A stretch of DNA of 64,000 bases from Acinetobacter celticus (GCF_001707755.1 NZ_MBDL01000009.1:372001-436000); one strand, 5' to 3'; shown: positions 38,754 through 48,834, numbered from the stretch's first letter. Notes: generated by a model not told the origin, from the letters alone. Translations and numbers: made by a program.

Positions 38754-39713
38754 CTACAGATCAAGTGTAATTTCTTTACCTTTCGCACGTGAAACACAAA
38801 TCATCATAGACTGTTGTGAGGCTTTTTCATCATCACTTAAATATTGGTCATAATGTTCTGCTTCACCTTGCAAAATTGCAGTTTCACACGTTCCACACAC
38901 GCCCTCACGACATAAACATTCAACATCAATATTTAAAGATTCAATCGCCTGAAGAATGGTTTGATCTGCCATCACTTCAATACGTTGGTTTGATTTAGCC
39001 AGTACGACAGTAAACGCTTCACCATTTTCAGGGACAGTTGAAGAAAATTGCTCCCAATGAATATTTTCATCACGATAACGGTTTTTATTACACGTATCGA
39101 TGACTGCATCAATCATCGGTTTAGGCCCACACACATAGACATGTGTTCCTTTGGGTTGACCTGCAATCAGTGCATTCAAATCCAGTTTAGAGCCTTCACT
39201 GTCAATATAACTAAAGACTTTATCAGCATGCTGACTTTGTTTGAGTTCGTCCAACAATGCTGCATGTTCAGGCGCACGAAATGCATAATGCAATTCATAA
39301 TTTACACCGCGTTCAAGCAGTTCATCCATTTGCGGAATAAATGGCGTAATTCCAATCCCACCGGCAATTAAAATATGCTTTTCACCATGCGGTGACAGTT
39401 CAAATAAATTTTTGGGTGAAGAAATTTCCAGCTGAAAATCTTTTAGACATTGATCATGCATAAAGATTGAACCGCCTTTACCTTCTGCATCTTTACGTAC
39501 ACAAACTTGGTAAGTCGATAGATCTTTTGGGTTACTCATGAGTGAATAAGCATTGGAAAGCTTATCGTTCATTTTCACAATAATATGACTTCCACCTGTA
39601 AACGCTGGAAAGTCCAGACCATCTTGACGTTTAAACGTAAAACGTTTAATGAGCGGTGTGAGTTGTTCCACTGTAGTCACTACAGCAGGAAACATTTGAT
39701 AACTCTCAGTCAT
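38754..39713 (-). CDS. cntB: Carnitine monooxygenase reductase subunit CntB
   Basis: A 319-residue flavin/iron-sulfur reductase that passes electrons from NAD(P)H to the oxygenase CntA. N-terminal flavin domain with NAYSLMSNP, NAD domain with AGGIGITPFIP and CGPKPMIDAV, and C-terminal plant-type 2Fe-2S ferredoxin with the cysteines of CLCREGVCGTC and a distant MMICVSRA. It is the last gene of the carnitine cluster, directly after the malic semialdehyde dehydrogenase (40-base gap). A terminator follows. Confidence 0.93.
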   Translation of the reverse strand: MTESYQMFPAVVTTVEQLTPLIKRFTFKRQDGLDFPAFTGGSHIIVKMNDKLSNAYSLMSNPKDLSTYQVCVRKDAEGKGGSIFMHDQCLKDFQLEISSPKNLFELSPHGEKHILIAGGIGITPFIPQMDELLERGVNYELHYAFRAPEHAALLDELKQSQHADKVFSYIDSEGSKLDLNALIAGQPKGTHVYVCGPKPMIDAVIDTCNKNRYRDENIHWEQFSSTVPENGEAFTVVLAKSNQRIEVMADQTILQAIESLNIDVECLCREGVCGTCETAILQGEAEHYDQYLSDDEKASQQSMMICVSRAKGKEITLDL

Positions 39714-39753
39714 TTTTAAATCCTAATTTTGCAATACTATGGTGTTTAAAAAC

Positions 39754-41205
39754 TTAAACACCAAGACATAAGTATTTGATTATCATAAATTCCTCTAAAC
39801 CATATTTAGAGCCTTCACGACCAACACCTGATTGTTTCACACCACCAAATGGCACAACTTCATTTGAAATCGCAGTGGAGTTCATTCCGACCATGCCATA
39901 TTCTAGTTGTTCTGAAACCTTGAAAATACGAGAAATATTTTCTGTATAAATATAAGCTGCCAAACCAAAAATGGTGTCATTGGCTTGTACAATCACTTCT
40001 TCATCAGTTTCAAAACTAATCAATGGCGCAACAGGGCCAAAAATTTCCTCCCCTACAATCTCCATAGATTGATCAACATTAGTAAGTACTGTTGGTTCAA
40101 AGAAACTATAACCTAGTTCATGCTTTTTACCACCGCAGGCAATAGATGCACCTTTAGAACATGCGTCATCAATCAGTTTTTGTGCCTTAAGGACTGCCTT
40201 TTCATTAATTAAAGGACCAATTTGTGTACCTTCATCTAAGCCATTGCCCACTTTCAATGCTTTAACCGCAGTAACAAATTTTTCGCTAAATGCTTTATAA
40301 ATATTTTTATGTACATAAATACGATTGGCACAGACACAGGTCTGACCCGCATTACGATATTTCGCGAACATTGCACCTTGTACCGCTTTATCTAAATCAG
40401 CATCTTCAAAGATGATCAGAGGTGCATTCCCGCCAAGTTCAAGCGCCAGTTTTTTAATGGTTGGTGCACATTGTTGCATCAACAAACGACCCACTGGCGT
40501 CGAACCTGTAAAGGTTAATTTCTTCACTTTTTCATGTGAGGTAAACACTGCACCAATTTCAGCAGACTTACCTGTAATCACATTAATGACACCTTTTGGT
40601 ATCCCTGCTTTTTCTGCCAGTTTGGCAATCGCTAAGGCGCAATAAGGTGTTTCATTGGCAGGTTTAATCACAATGGTACAGCCTGCTGCAAGTGCAGGTG
40701 CGGCCTTACGGGTGATCATCGCAATAGGGAAATTCCACGGCGTAATGGCAGCAACAACTCCTACAGGCTCTTTGGTTACCAAAAAGCGTTGGCCTGCATT
40801 GGTCGTTGGAATCACATCGCCATAGATCCGCTTGCCTTCTTCAGCAAACCATTGAATAAATGAAGCTGCATATTTAACTTCACCTAAAGCTTCAGCCAAT
40901 GGCTTACCTTGCTCAATGGTCATAATTTGTGCCAATTCATCGGCATGTTCTAAGGTTAATTTATGCCAAGCAAGCAGTAAATCGGCGCGGGCTTGAGCTG
41001 TTAATGCTTTCCAAGACTGTAACGCTTGATACGAACTTTCAACAGCCTGTATAGCTTCAGCTTGCCCCATATTTGGAATCGAGCCAATCCGTTCTTCATT
41101 TGCAGGATTGGTCACTTCTATACGGTGTTGGTCTTGAGCTTCAATCCAAGTGCCATCAACGAAAGCGTTTTGCTGAAATAAACTATTATTTTGTAATGCT
41201 GACAT
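39754..41205 (-). CDS. Malic semialdehyde dehydrogenase (SSADH-like)
   Basis: A 483-residue aldehyde dehydrogenase with TPWNFPIAMITRKAAPALAAGC, FTGSTPVG, catalytic Glu in LELGGNAP and Cys in GQTCVCANR. In carnitine breakdown CntA/B releases trimethylamine and leaves malic semialdehyde, which this enzyme oxidises to malate. AAGGATAGTCAG supports the ATG at 41205. It is clearly related to the semialdehyde dehydrogenase at 24.8-26.3 kb. The substrate is inferred from the cluster. Confidence 0.9.
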   Translation of the reverse strand: MSALQNNSLFQQNAFVDGTWIEAQDQHRIEVTNPANEERIGSIPNMGQAEAIQAVESSYQALQSWKALTAQARADLLLAWHKLTLEHADELAQIMTIEQGKPLAEALGEVKYAASFIQWFAEEGKRIYGDVIPTTNAGQRFLVTKEPVGVVAAITPWNFPIAMITRKAAPALAAGCTIVIKPANETPYCALAIAKLAEKAGIPKGVINVITGKSAEIGAVFTSHEKVKKLTFTGSTPVGRLLMQQCAPTIKKLALELGGNAPLIIFEDADLDKAVQGAMFAKYRNAGQTCVCANRIYVHKNIYKAFSEKFVTAVKALKVGNGLDEGTQIGPLINEKAVLKAQKLIDDACSKGASIACGGKKHELGYSFFEPTVLTNVDQSMEIVGEEIFGPVAPLISFETDEEVIVQANDTIFGLAAYIYTENISRIFKVSEQLEYGMVGMNSTAISNEVVPFGGVKQSGVGREGSKYGLEEFMIIKYLCLGV

Positions 41206-41294
41206 CTGACTATCCTTATGTATTTTATCGCGAGTAACACCGTCGCTCATCTAGGCTCAACGTATGGGCCTAAATGAGCATACTAAGCCATCAA

Positions 41295-42410
41295 TTAACG
41301 GTGAATTTTCGATACTAAGTTTTGGAAGTAAGCAATACCATGCTCACTAATTCCTGAGCGCTCTCTATCCGTCATAATACGGCCTTGCCCACGATAACCA
41401 CGAGACTTCAAACCACGTTGTACACTTTCAACCAATTCTAAATCTTCTGGACGGAATACATTTCGGTACCATTCGATTAAATCTTTCTGATCCTGTGTTA
41501 GCTCTTCATTAGTGAAGTAAATATCATAATGTTGTAACGTGGTTTCAGCATCAACAGGAAATTCATAGATCACCGTCATAAAATTACTGCCCGGTGGGAC
41601 ATTAAACATGGTACTTGGCCAAGTCCAAAAACCATGAAACTCTGGGTCGGTAATAGATGGGTCTATTTTGAAAGATTTCTCTGAAGAACGTGCATAGCCA
41701 TACTGTAAAGTCCAGTTTTGATGGGTAGTATGCCAGTATTTATCTACTTGTACTGAGTCCGCAAAACCAGGGTGTGCTGGGCCACAGTGGTAACATTCAA
41801 GGTAATTATCAACAATCACTTTCCAGTTTGCAGGTGTTTCTGTAACAAAACGAGCAGCCAATTTAAGGTCTTTGACTACAGTACACGCTTCTGCGAGTTT
41901 AGCCGCAAAACCCGGTAATTGATCTTCTACACACGTTGCATTTTCATCCATATTAATGAAAACGAAGCCTGCATATTCTTCAACTTTAAGCTGTACCATG
42001 CTTGATTTTTCTTTGTCGAAATTCTCTACATGGTCACAGTTTCGAGCCAATGCCAAACTACCATCAAGCTTAAATGTCCAAGCATGATATGGACAAGTAA
42101 TCACGTTTTTAGCTTTACCACTCCCACTGAGTAACTCATGACCACGATGCGGACACACATTATAAAATGCGCGTAGTACCATATCTTTACCACGAATAAT
42201 TACAATGTTTTCATCAATGACTTTGCGGGTAATATAATCATTGGAATTAGCTAACTCACTGCCGTGGGCAACACAAATCCAACTTTTTGCAAAAATTTCC
42301 TCTTTTTCACGCTCATAAACCTGTGATGAGGTATAGAACACTTTTGGGAAAGTCCATGCATTATCCGGGTCTGCACAAAAGTCTTGTGGTAAGGTTTCTG
42401 GTGAATTCAT
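41295..42410 (-). CDS. cntA: Carnitine monooxygenase oxygenase subunit CntA
   Basis: A Rieske non-haem iron oxygenase that cleaves L-carnitine to trimethylamine and malic semialdehyde. From the ATG at 42410 (GGAG eight bases upstream) the protein has 371 residues, the length known for Acinetobacter CntA. Rieske ligands C86, H88 (CPHRG), C106, H109 (CPYHAW). Bridging E205 and iron ligands H208 and H213 lie in DNYLECYHCGPAH, and D323 in RPEDLE. All functional residues are present. Confidence 0.95.
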   Translation of the reverse strand: MNSPETLPQDFCADPDNAWTFPKVFYTSSQVYEREKEEIFAKSWICVAHGSELANSNDYITRKVIDENIVIIRGKDMVLRAFYNVCPHRGHELLSGSGKAKNVITCPYHAWTFKLDGSLALARNCDHVENFDKEKSSMVQLKVEEYAGFVFINMDENATCVEDQLPGFAAKLAEACTVVKDLKLAARFVTETPANWKVIVDNYLECYHCGPAHPGFADSVQVDKYWHTTHQNWTLQYGYARSSEKSFKIDPSITDPEFHGFWTWPSTMFNVPPGSNFMTVIYEFPVDAETTLQHYDIYFTNEELTQDQKDLIEWYRNVFRPEDLELVESVQRGLKSRGYRGQGRIMTDRERSGISEHGIAYFQNLVSKIHR

Positions 42411-42459
42411 GATTGTAACTCCATTCATTTTGTCTATAGTTTTCAATTTTAAATTAGGT

Positions 42460-43419
42460 TTAAATCTTGTGAATCATCTGTTGTATTGCATTTAACATGT
42501 GCTGATAGAGCTGTTGTACTTCAGGGCAATCACGCATTAACCGTAATCCACCATGCAACATCCCTTGAGCGACATAAAGCTGCTGAGTAATACCTGCTTG
42601 TGCCAATTTTTCAGCAAAACATTTACCGTCATCTGCAACAGGGTCAAACTCAGCCACCGCAATAAAAGTTTCTGGCATATCTGAAAAATCATCAGCCAAT
42701 AATGGCGCTAAACGCAGATCATTCCATTGCGAATCATCGGGTGCATATTCGCGTAAGTAATACTCACAATCCGCACGTGTTAATAAAGGTGCATTAGCGT
42801 GCAAGCGATAAGCTGGCAAATCAAAACGAGTACTCAACATTGGATAAACCATGACCAAACCTTTGGCCTGCTGACCTGTATGCTGTAAAGCCACCGTTAC
42901 GGCTGCTGCTAAATTCCCACCTGCGCTATCACCTGCAATAATGATGTTATCGGCATCAATATTCCATTGATCGGCATGTGCTTTAAGCCATGTATAGGCA
43001 AATTCACAATCGTCATGGGCGGCTGGAAAATGATGTTCTGGCGCTAAGCGATAGTCGACACACAACACAGCAATGTTCAAATCTTGGCAAAGATAGCTGA
43101 GTAAAAACTCATGTGAATCTAAACCACCGACCACAAAACCACCACCATGGAAATACAACACACACGGCCAACCTGTTACAGGCGCTTGCACTGCTTTAGG
43201 TTGATATAATCGAACACCGATCTTCTGGTTTTTATGTTCAATAACATGATCTTGAATATCAATACGATCATCTCTAGGTAGGGTGTAATGCATACACATC
43301 GCATCATAGGCTGCTCGACATGAGTCTAAATCCATATCTGCTGCGCTATAAACACTGTTCCAATACACTAGACGTTGCATTTCTTCGCTTAGAACATACG
43401 CTGTATTGATTTGAGTCAT
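42460..43419 (-). CDS. Alpha/beta hydrolase of the carnitine cluster (probable carnitine ester hydrolase)
   Basis: A 319-residue HSL-family hydrolase with HGGGFVVGG as oxyanion motif, nucleophile in GDSAGGNLAAAV and a C-terminal MLHGGLRL histidine. Its start overlaps the end of the transporter gene by four bases. Placed between the transporter and CntA, it may split acylcarnitines to free carnitine. The activity is inference; the family is clear. Confidence 0.88.
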   Translation of the reverse strand: MTQINTAYVLSEEMQRLVYWNSVYSAADMDLDSCRAAYDAMCMHYTLPRDDRIDIQDHVIEHKNQKIGVRLYQPKAVQAPVTGWPCVLYFHGGGFVVGGLDSHEFLLSYLCQDLNIAVLCVDYRLAPEHHFPAAHDDCEFAYTWLKAHADQWNIDADNIIIAGDSAGGNLAAAVTVALQHTGQQAKGLVMVYPMLSTRFDLPAYRLHANAPLLTRADCEYYLREYAPDDSQWNDLRLAPLLADDFSDMPETFIAVAEFDPVADDGKCFAEKLAQAGITQQLYVAQGMLHGGLRLMRDCPEVQQLYQHMLNAIQQMIHKI

Positions 43420-45071
43420 GACACACCACCTCTTTCAATATTTTCACGCACCAACTCTGCGGGTTTTAACACTTCGATGGATACATCACGACTATCTATA
43501 TGGTCAGAAGTTGATTCCGCTTCTTCAAAGCTTTTTTGCTCAATCAAATGTGACGGAATTTTAGAATAGTCTTCAATCAACCACTTAATTAAGCCATAAG
43601 TCTGAATCAAAATAATCACGATAAATGGTAAGGCAGTAATAATGGTTGCCGTTTTCATAGTATCTAGCGGTGCTTTAGAGAAAATCATCGCAATTGGCAC
43701 TAGCGTCAACATCACACACCAAAATAAACGCGCTTTCGGTGAAGGATCTTGTCCTTCTTGTAGGCCACGTGTACAGGTTGCAGTCACAGCATAACCGACG
43801 GCATCCATATGTGCGGCCAAAAAGATCACCATAATGCCAAGGAAAATCCACATCATCAATTGACCCGCAGGCAATAGACTTAATAACTGGCCAATCGCAA
43901 CCTCACCACCTTGTTGGCTTAAAATCTGTGGCACATTCACAGCACCATGAATAAAGTTGTAGACACTGAAGCTTTCAAAGACACCAAAAACAAACCACAA
44001 GCCCACACTACCGCCCACAATCATGGCCAAAATAATTTCTTTAATGGTACGGCCTTTAGATACACGAGTTACAAATAATGCAACACCCGGCGCATATGAA
44101 ATCCACCATAACCAATAGAATACGGTCCACTCACGGGTAAACTTTCCATCTCCCATTGGGTCAGTAAATAAACTCATATCGACGAAATTAGTAGCCATTA
44201 AGCCAAAACTTGTCAAAGAATTATTTAAAATAAATTGAGTTGGGCCAAAAACCAGTACGTATACAGCGAAGAGCACCACTCCAAAACAGACCATGCTGCT
44301 TAAACGCTTCATGCCATTTTCCATACCGACATAAGAGCTCAGCGCAAAGACCATAGATACAGCCAAAATAATAATCACTTTGGTGGCGAAAGTATTTGGA
44401 ATACCCGTCAACAATGACAAAATATTGGTAAAGGTCACAGCTGTCAGCACCAATGAAATCGTCAAGGCACCAAACATACACAATAAGAACAAGAGGTCGA
44501 CTAGACGCCCCACCACACCCGTGGCTTTAAAGCCTGTGACCGCTTCAATAATAGAGGCTAAGCTCAAACCTTTATTCTTACGGACATGGAAGCTATAACA
44601 TAAGGATACTGAAGCCAGTGCGTAAATCGCCCATGCACTCGCACCCGAATGAAAAAATGAATAAGCCACACTATATTTCAAGGCTTCCGCAGATTCAGGG
44701 GTTAAACCTAACCCTGGTGTCTGATAGTAATAAGCCCAGTCTAAAAAGCCCCAGTACAAACTTGAAGATCCAATGCCCGATAAAATGAACATAAAAATCC
44801 AGGACATGGTGCTATATTCAGGCTTACCTTCACCCATTTTAATTTTGCCATATTTACTAAAAGCTAAAATTAAAGTGAAAATAATGGCTAAGAATGCAAA
44901 TAATAAGACAGGTGTTGTGAACAATGAGGTTGCCCAAAACATCATCTTTTCTGCCAAGTGAATCGACTCTTGCGAATAAATAGCCAGTCCAGCTACAGAG
45001 ATAAAAACCACCAGCAAACTAATAGATGCCAGTACTTTATCTGTATAAACTTTTGGTTTTTGATTTTCCAT
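43416..45071 (-). CDS. BCCT-family carnitine transporter
   Basis: A 551-residue betaine/carnitine/choline transporter with about 12 helices. The family stretch GIGSSSLYWGFLDWAYYY (about 98-115) and the Trp-rich core FYWLWWISYAPGVALFVTRV with SKGRTIKE are visible. It would import carnitine, in agreement with the downstream genes. It begins 50 bases after the malate dehydrogenase gene and overlaps the hydrolase gene. Confidence 0.93.
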   Translation of the reverse strand: MENQKPKVYTDKVLASISLLVVFISVAGLAIYSQESIHLAEKMMFWATSLFTTPVLLFAFLAIIFTLILAFSKYGKIKMGEGKPEYSTMSWIFMFILSGIGSSSLYWGFLDWAYYYQTPGLGLTPESAEALKYSVAYSFFHSGASAWAIYALASVSLCYSFHVRKNKGLSLASIIEAVTGFKATGVVGRLVDLLFLLCMFGALTISLVLTAVTFTNILSLLTGIPNTFATKVIIILAVSMVFALSSYVGMENGMKRLSSMVCFGVVLFAVYVLVFGPTQFILNNSLTSFGLMATNFVDMSLFTDPMGDGKFTREWTVFYWLWWISYAPGVALFVTRVSKGRTIKEIILAMIVGGSVGLWFVFGVFESFSVYNFIHGAVNVPQILSQQGGEVAIGQLLSLLPAGQLMMWIFLGIMVIFLAAHMDAVGYAVTATCTRGLQEGQDPSPKARLFWCVMLTLVPIAMIFSKAPLDTMKTATIITALPFIVIILIQTYGLIKWLIEDYSKIPSHLIEQKSFEEAESTSDHIDSRDVSIEVLKPAELVRENIERGGVS

Positions 45072-45121
45072 ATCAATTAATCCGTTTTAAATAGATTTTT
45101 ATTCCATGACAAATAAATCCA

Positions 45122-46210
45122 TCATTTTTTGCTAATCAATAATGCAATCGCATCCCCTACTTCATGCGTTTTTGCGGTTCCACCAACATCTGCTGTTTTA
45201 GGACCATTGACTAAGACATGCTCAATAGCTTGCATAATGTCTTTACTTGCATCTTCAAAGACTTTTTCACCATTACCCAAGAATTCAAGCATCATTGCAC
45301 CCGACCAAATTGCAGCAATCGGATTGGCAATTTTTTGACCAAAAATATCGGGAGCTGAACCATGTACTGGTTCAAACAAAGATGGAAAATCACGTTCTGG
45401 ATTTAAATTGGCTGAAGCTGCTAAACCGATCGTTCCTGTACATGCAGGGCCTAAATCAGACAGAATGTCGCCAAATAAATTCGATGCCACGACAATATCA
45501 AAACGTTCAGGTTGCAGGACAAAGCGGGCCGCTAAAATATCAACGTGTTGCTTATCTGCTTTCACATCAGGATATTGTTTTGCCATTTCATCCACACGGC
45601 TATCCCAATACGGCATACTTACTGCCAATCCATTTGACTTAGTGGCTGCAGTAATTTTTTTCGCTTTACGTGTATTTGCCATTTCAAAGGCATACTTCAA
45701 AATTCGGTCTACGCCATGACGCGTAAATACAGCTTCCTGCAACACAAATTCACGGTCTGTGCCTTCAAAGGCTTTTCCACCAATCGCAGAATATTCACCT
45801 TCACTGTTTTCACGAACCACAAAGAAATCAATATCACCCGGTTTTTTATCTGCTAGTGGAGATTTCACACCTGGCATTAAACGTACAGGACGTAAATTAA
45901 CATATTGATCAAAACGACGACGAAATTGTAATAACGACCCCCATAATGAAATATGGTCAGGAACTTTATCTGGCCAACCCACAGCACCAAAGAAAATTGC
46001 ATCGTATTGCTGTAAAGTCTCGAACCAATCGTCTGGCATCATCTTGCCGTGCTCTAAATAGTAGTCACAGCTTGCCCAATCAAAAGCATCCATTTGAAGC
46101 GCAATATCGTACTTTTGTGCGACAGCCTGAACAACCTTAATCCCTTCAGGCAAAACCTCTAAACCAATGCCATCACCTGCAATCGTGGCTATTTTATATG
46201 TCCGTTCCAT
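45122..46210 (-). CDS. D-malate / tartrate dehydrogenase
   Basis: A 362-residue decarboxylating dehydrogenase of the isocitrate/isopropylmalate family. Signs: IAGDGIGLEVLPEG, FFGAVGWPDKVPDH, RENSEGEYSAIGG, SNLFGDILSDLG and FEPVHGSAPDI. The GWPDKVPDH loop is typical of tartrate/D-malate dehydrogenases (TtuC/DmlA). It would convert D-malate from carnitine to pyruvate and CO2. AAGGGATAGA precedes the ATG. It is the first gene of the operon and is divergent from the LysR regulator. Confidence 0.92.
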   Translation of the reverse strand: MERTYKIATIAGDGIGLEVLPEGIKVVQAVAQKYDIALQMDAFDWASCDYYLEHGKMMPDDWFETLQQYDAIFFGAVGWPDKVPDHISLWGSLLQFRRRFDQYVNLRPVRLMPGVKSPLADKKPGDIDFFVVRENSEGEYSAIGGKAFEGTDREFVLQEAVFTRHGVDRILKYAFEMANTRKAKKITAATKSNGLAVSMPYWDSRVDEMAKQYPDVKADKQHVDILAARFVLQPERFDIVVASNLFGDILSDLGPACTGTIGLAASANLNPERDFPSLFEPVHGSAPDIFGQKIANPIAAIWSGAMMLEFLGNGEKVFEDASKDIMQAIEHVLVNGPKTADVGGTAKTHEVGDAIALLISKK

Positions 46211-46312
46211 TCTATCCCTTGACTATGTTAGTTAAATTCCATCATGCTGTTAACATGATCTTTTCATGTAGAATGATCAATATTCAAACCATCAAGCTTA
46301 TGGACACGGATC

Positions 46313-47293
46313 GTGAACAATCTTCCTAACTTATCGGATTTTAAAGTTTTTTGTGTTGTGGCAAAGCGACGAAGTTTTGTCGAATCGGCAGAAGAGCTGG
46401 GTTCATCTCCTGCTTACGTCAGTAAACGGATCAATATTTTAGAAACCAATTTAAACTGTAAACTTTTCCATCGAAGCACTCGGCATGTCAGCCTGACAGA
46501 AGACGGCAAATTAATTTTAGAAAAAATAACCCATATCTTGGATGAGTTTGATGCGTTAAGTGAGTTACTCAACAACCCCTTAGGTTCGCCCACAGGTCAT
46601 TTGGATATTGTCAGCAGTTTTGGTTTTGGCCGTAAACATGTTGCACCAATTTTATCTAAACTATTGAATATGTATCCAAAACTTACCATTCACTTCAATA
46701 CGATTGATAATACCAAGGACTTAATTCAGCACAGCATTGATCTAGATATCCGTATTGGCAATGAAATTGCACCCAATATGATTGCGAAAAAATTAGCCCC
46801 TAATTTTCGAATTTTATGTGCTTCACCCAGCTATTTAGCTAAAAATGGCATTCCTGAGACTATTGAAGACTTACAACATCATGACTGCTTAACCATCAGT
46901 GAACGAGACCAATCTTCTGTTTTACTCAAGTTGAGACACAAAAATGAAGATATCGTGACGCATGTGCGACCACGTTTTGTGTCCAATAATGGTGAAATCA
47001 TTCATCAGCTAGCTATTGATGGACAGGGTATTATTTTACGCTCTGTCTGGGACGTTGCAGAAGAATTAGCATCTGGAAAACTGCAACATATTTTACCTGA
47101 ATATTGGCAAGATGCTGATATTTGGGCAGTGTATCCATCTCGATTAAAAACCTCATCCAAACTTCAAACCTGTATTTTATTCATTCAGCATGAACTTTCT
47201 AATCGACTACATTTAATTCAAAACTTAAATCGTGGTGAATTAATTTCCCCTATAGACAATATTCATCCACTAACTGAAAAAGTGTTTTTATAA
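46313..47293 (+). CDS. LysR-type regulator of the carnitine cluster
   Basis: A 326-residue LysR-family regulator with an N-terminal winged helix (FCVVAKRRSFVESAEELGSSPAYVSKRI, about 12-40) and an effector domain (GHLDIVSSFGFGRKHVAP). It is divergent from the carnitine operon with 102 bases between, so it is the likely carnitine-responsive activator. The start is a GTG at 46313. A ten-codon frame begins at an ATG at 46300 and overlaps this start out of frame, which could tune translation. A bidirectional terminator follows. Confidence 0.9.
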   Translation: MNNLPNLSDFKVFCVVAKRRSFVESAEELGSSPAYVSKRINILETNLNCKLFHRSTRHVSLTEDGKLILEKITHILDEFDALSELLNNPLGSPTGHLDIVSSFGFGRKHVAPILSKLLNMYPKLTIHFNTIDNTKDLIQHSIDLDIRIGNEIAPNMIAKKLAPNFRILCASPSYLAKNGIPETIEDLQHHDCLTISERDQSSVLLKLRHKNEDIVTHVRPRFVSNNGEIIHQLAIDGQGIILRSVWDVAEELASGKLQHILPEYWQDADIWAVYPSRLKTSSKLQTCILFIQHELSNRLHLIQNLNRGELISPIDNIHPLTEKVFL

Positions 47294-47294
47294 T

Positions 47295-47328
47295 AAAAAA
47301 TCGCCCAGATTTAATGGGCGATTTTTTT
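47295..47328. terminator. Bidirectional terminator
   Basis: A run of A, the stem ATCGCCC / GGGCGAT and a run of T lie between the LysR gene (plus) and the converging porin gene (minus). Confidence 0.9.
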
Positions 47329-47344
47329 AATCTAAACAATAATT

Positions 47345-48529
47345 TTAAAAATAATAACCTAAAGATAAATAGAACAATTGATTCCAACGATTACTATCGC
47401 CTTGTGCTAAGCCATTACCACTACCGCCCGTCATTGGATCATTCTTGCTCCAAATATATTCACCCTGTACACCAATCGCCTTGTAATTGAAATAAACACC
47501 AGCCATGAGACGCTCTGAATCTTTGAAACCTGATTCATCTTTTAGAAATTGACTATAGGAAATATAAGGTTTGATATTTTCAAGTTTAAACAGTGGCTTA
47601 TCTACAGCATAACTGAGTTCATTTACCACAAATTTAGCCTTGTTTGCCACTTGATATGGAAAATCAAATGCGCCGATGGTTGAATACTGCGGATGTAGAT
47701 CATCGGCATTTTTAATATCTTGCGCACCTGCCACAAATAACCATTGCCATGCATTCAATTCGGTTAATGCAAATACATTCCAAGCATCGCGAGTACCATC
47801 AAGACCTGTTCTTTGGTTTTCTAAATCGGAATGCCAATACGATGCACCAATTTCTGTTTTTAAAGCATGAGCCTTATTTAAGTTAATTTTTTTAGAGGCG
47901 CGTCCAATCCACATATTTTTTTCTTCAATATTGGTTCCTTCATTTAAGTCATCTGCTTGAACGAAGTTGCCAGAATACCGACTAGAATCTTTTGATGTTC
48001 CTTTAAAATTACCGCCGTCACGTGGGTAAAACCCAAGTGCCAAATGATAGTCCTCATTTTTAAACCGATATTTCACACCTAAATTTTGAATATCTTCAAG
48101 GCCGACAGTATTCAAAATAGTTTCATAATAACTATTTCCCCATAAACGGTCATAGCCGAAATCAACAAACTGTAAACCAGCCGTTAAACGTTGTTCATCA
48201 TTGAACTTGTAGCCTGCCCAAGCATCTTTTAAAAAGACAGCATCACACAGCGAATCATATTGATAGCATCTAGTGTCAACTGAAGCGATCCAATTCGGAT
48301 TTTCATAACTTAAAACCAATTTAATATCAGACAGTTTCCAATCATCATTCTTGGTTCCTTGTATCGCTTGATCAGCATAATCTTTATGTAAAAAACGTGT
48401 TCGCACCGCACCAGAAACTTTGAACTGACCTTCTTTGGTAGCAATATCACCCCAAGCTAAATTTTCTGCAAAACTAATAGGACTAAAAAATAGTGACGCC
48501 AATCCGAGCGATAATATCGATTTTTTCAT
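47345..48529 (-). CDS. Outer-membrane porin next to the carnitine cluster
   Basis: A 394-residue protein with signal peptide (MKKSILSLGLASLFFSPISFA) and a beta-barrel with alternating aromatic strands (GQFKVSGAVRTRFLHKDY, LAGVYFNYKAIGVQGEYIW) that ends in LGYYF, the typical terminal Phe. AAGGATGATTCAA supports the ATG at 48529. I cannot place it in a named porin group. Its position suggests that it may let carnitine or a related compound enter, but it converges with the regulator and has its own transcript. Confidence 0.82.
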   Translation of the reverse strand: MKKSILSLGLASLFFSPISFAENLAWGDIATKEGQFKVSGAVRTRFLHKDYADQAIQGTKNDDWKLSDIKLVLSYENPNWIASVDTRCYQYDSLCDAVFLKDAWAGYKFNDEQRLTAGLQFVDFGYDRLWGNSYYETILNTVGLEDIQNLGVKYRFKNEDYHLALGFYPRDGGNFKGTSKDSSRYSGNFVQADDLNEGTNIEEKNMWIGRASKKINLNKAHALKTEIGASYWHSDLENQRTGLDGTRDAWNVFALTELNAWQWLFVAGAQDIKNADDLHPQYSTIGAFDFPYQVANKAKFVVNELSYAVDKPLFKLENIKPYISYSQFLKDESGFKDSERLMAGVYFNYKAIGVQGEYIWSKNDPMTGGSGNGLAQGDSNRWNQLFYLSLGYYF

Positions 48530-48804
48530 TTGAATCATCCTTGATAAAGATATCAAAATGAAGAAAAGCCACTATTTAATCAATCATACAAATATGTATT
48601 GAAAATTCACGAAGTGTGTTTAATTAACGGATAATTCAACTCAATATTGATTTTCTTACATTAAAATAATTATATTTGAGCAACTATCAATCACCTTGCT
48701 AATCTACAAGACCATTTAAATAAGAACTCACTACGCCAAAATAGTAATTAAGATCAAAATTTTCATGCTAATTTATTCAAATCATTTTTTTATTACCCAA
48801 ATGC

Positions 48805-48834
48805 AAAAAATCGTATGAATTCATACGATTTTTT
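48805..48834. terminator. Perfect palindromic terminator
   Basis: A 30-bp perfect palindrome (half-site AAAAAATCGTATGAA) with A and T runs at its ends, 124 bases downstream of the minus-strand D-2-hydroxyglutarate-dehydrogenase-like gene. Confidence 0.8.
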
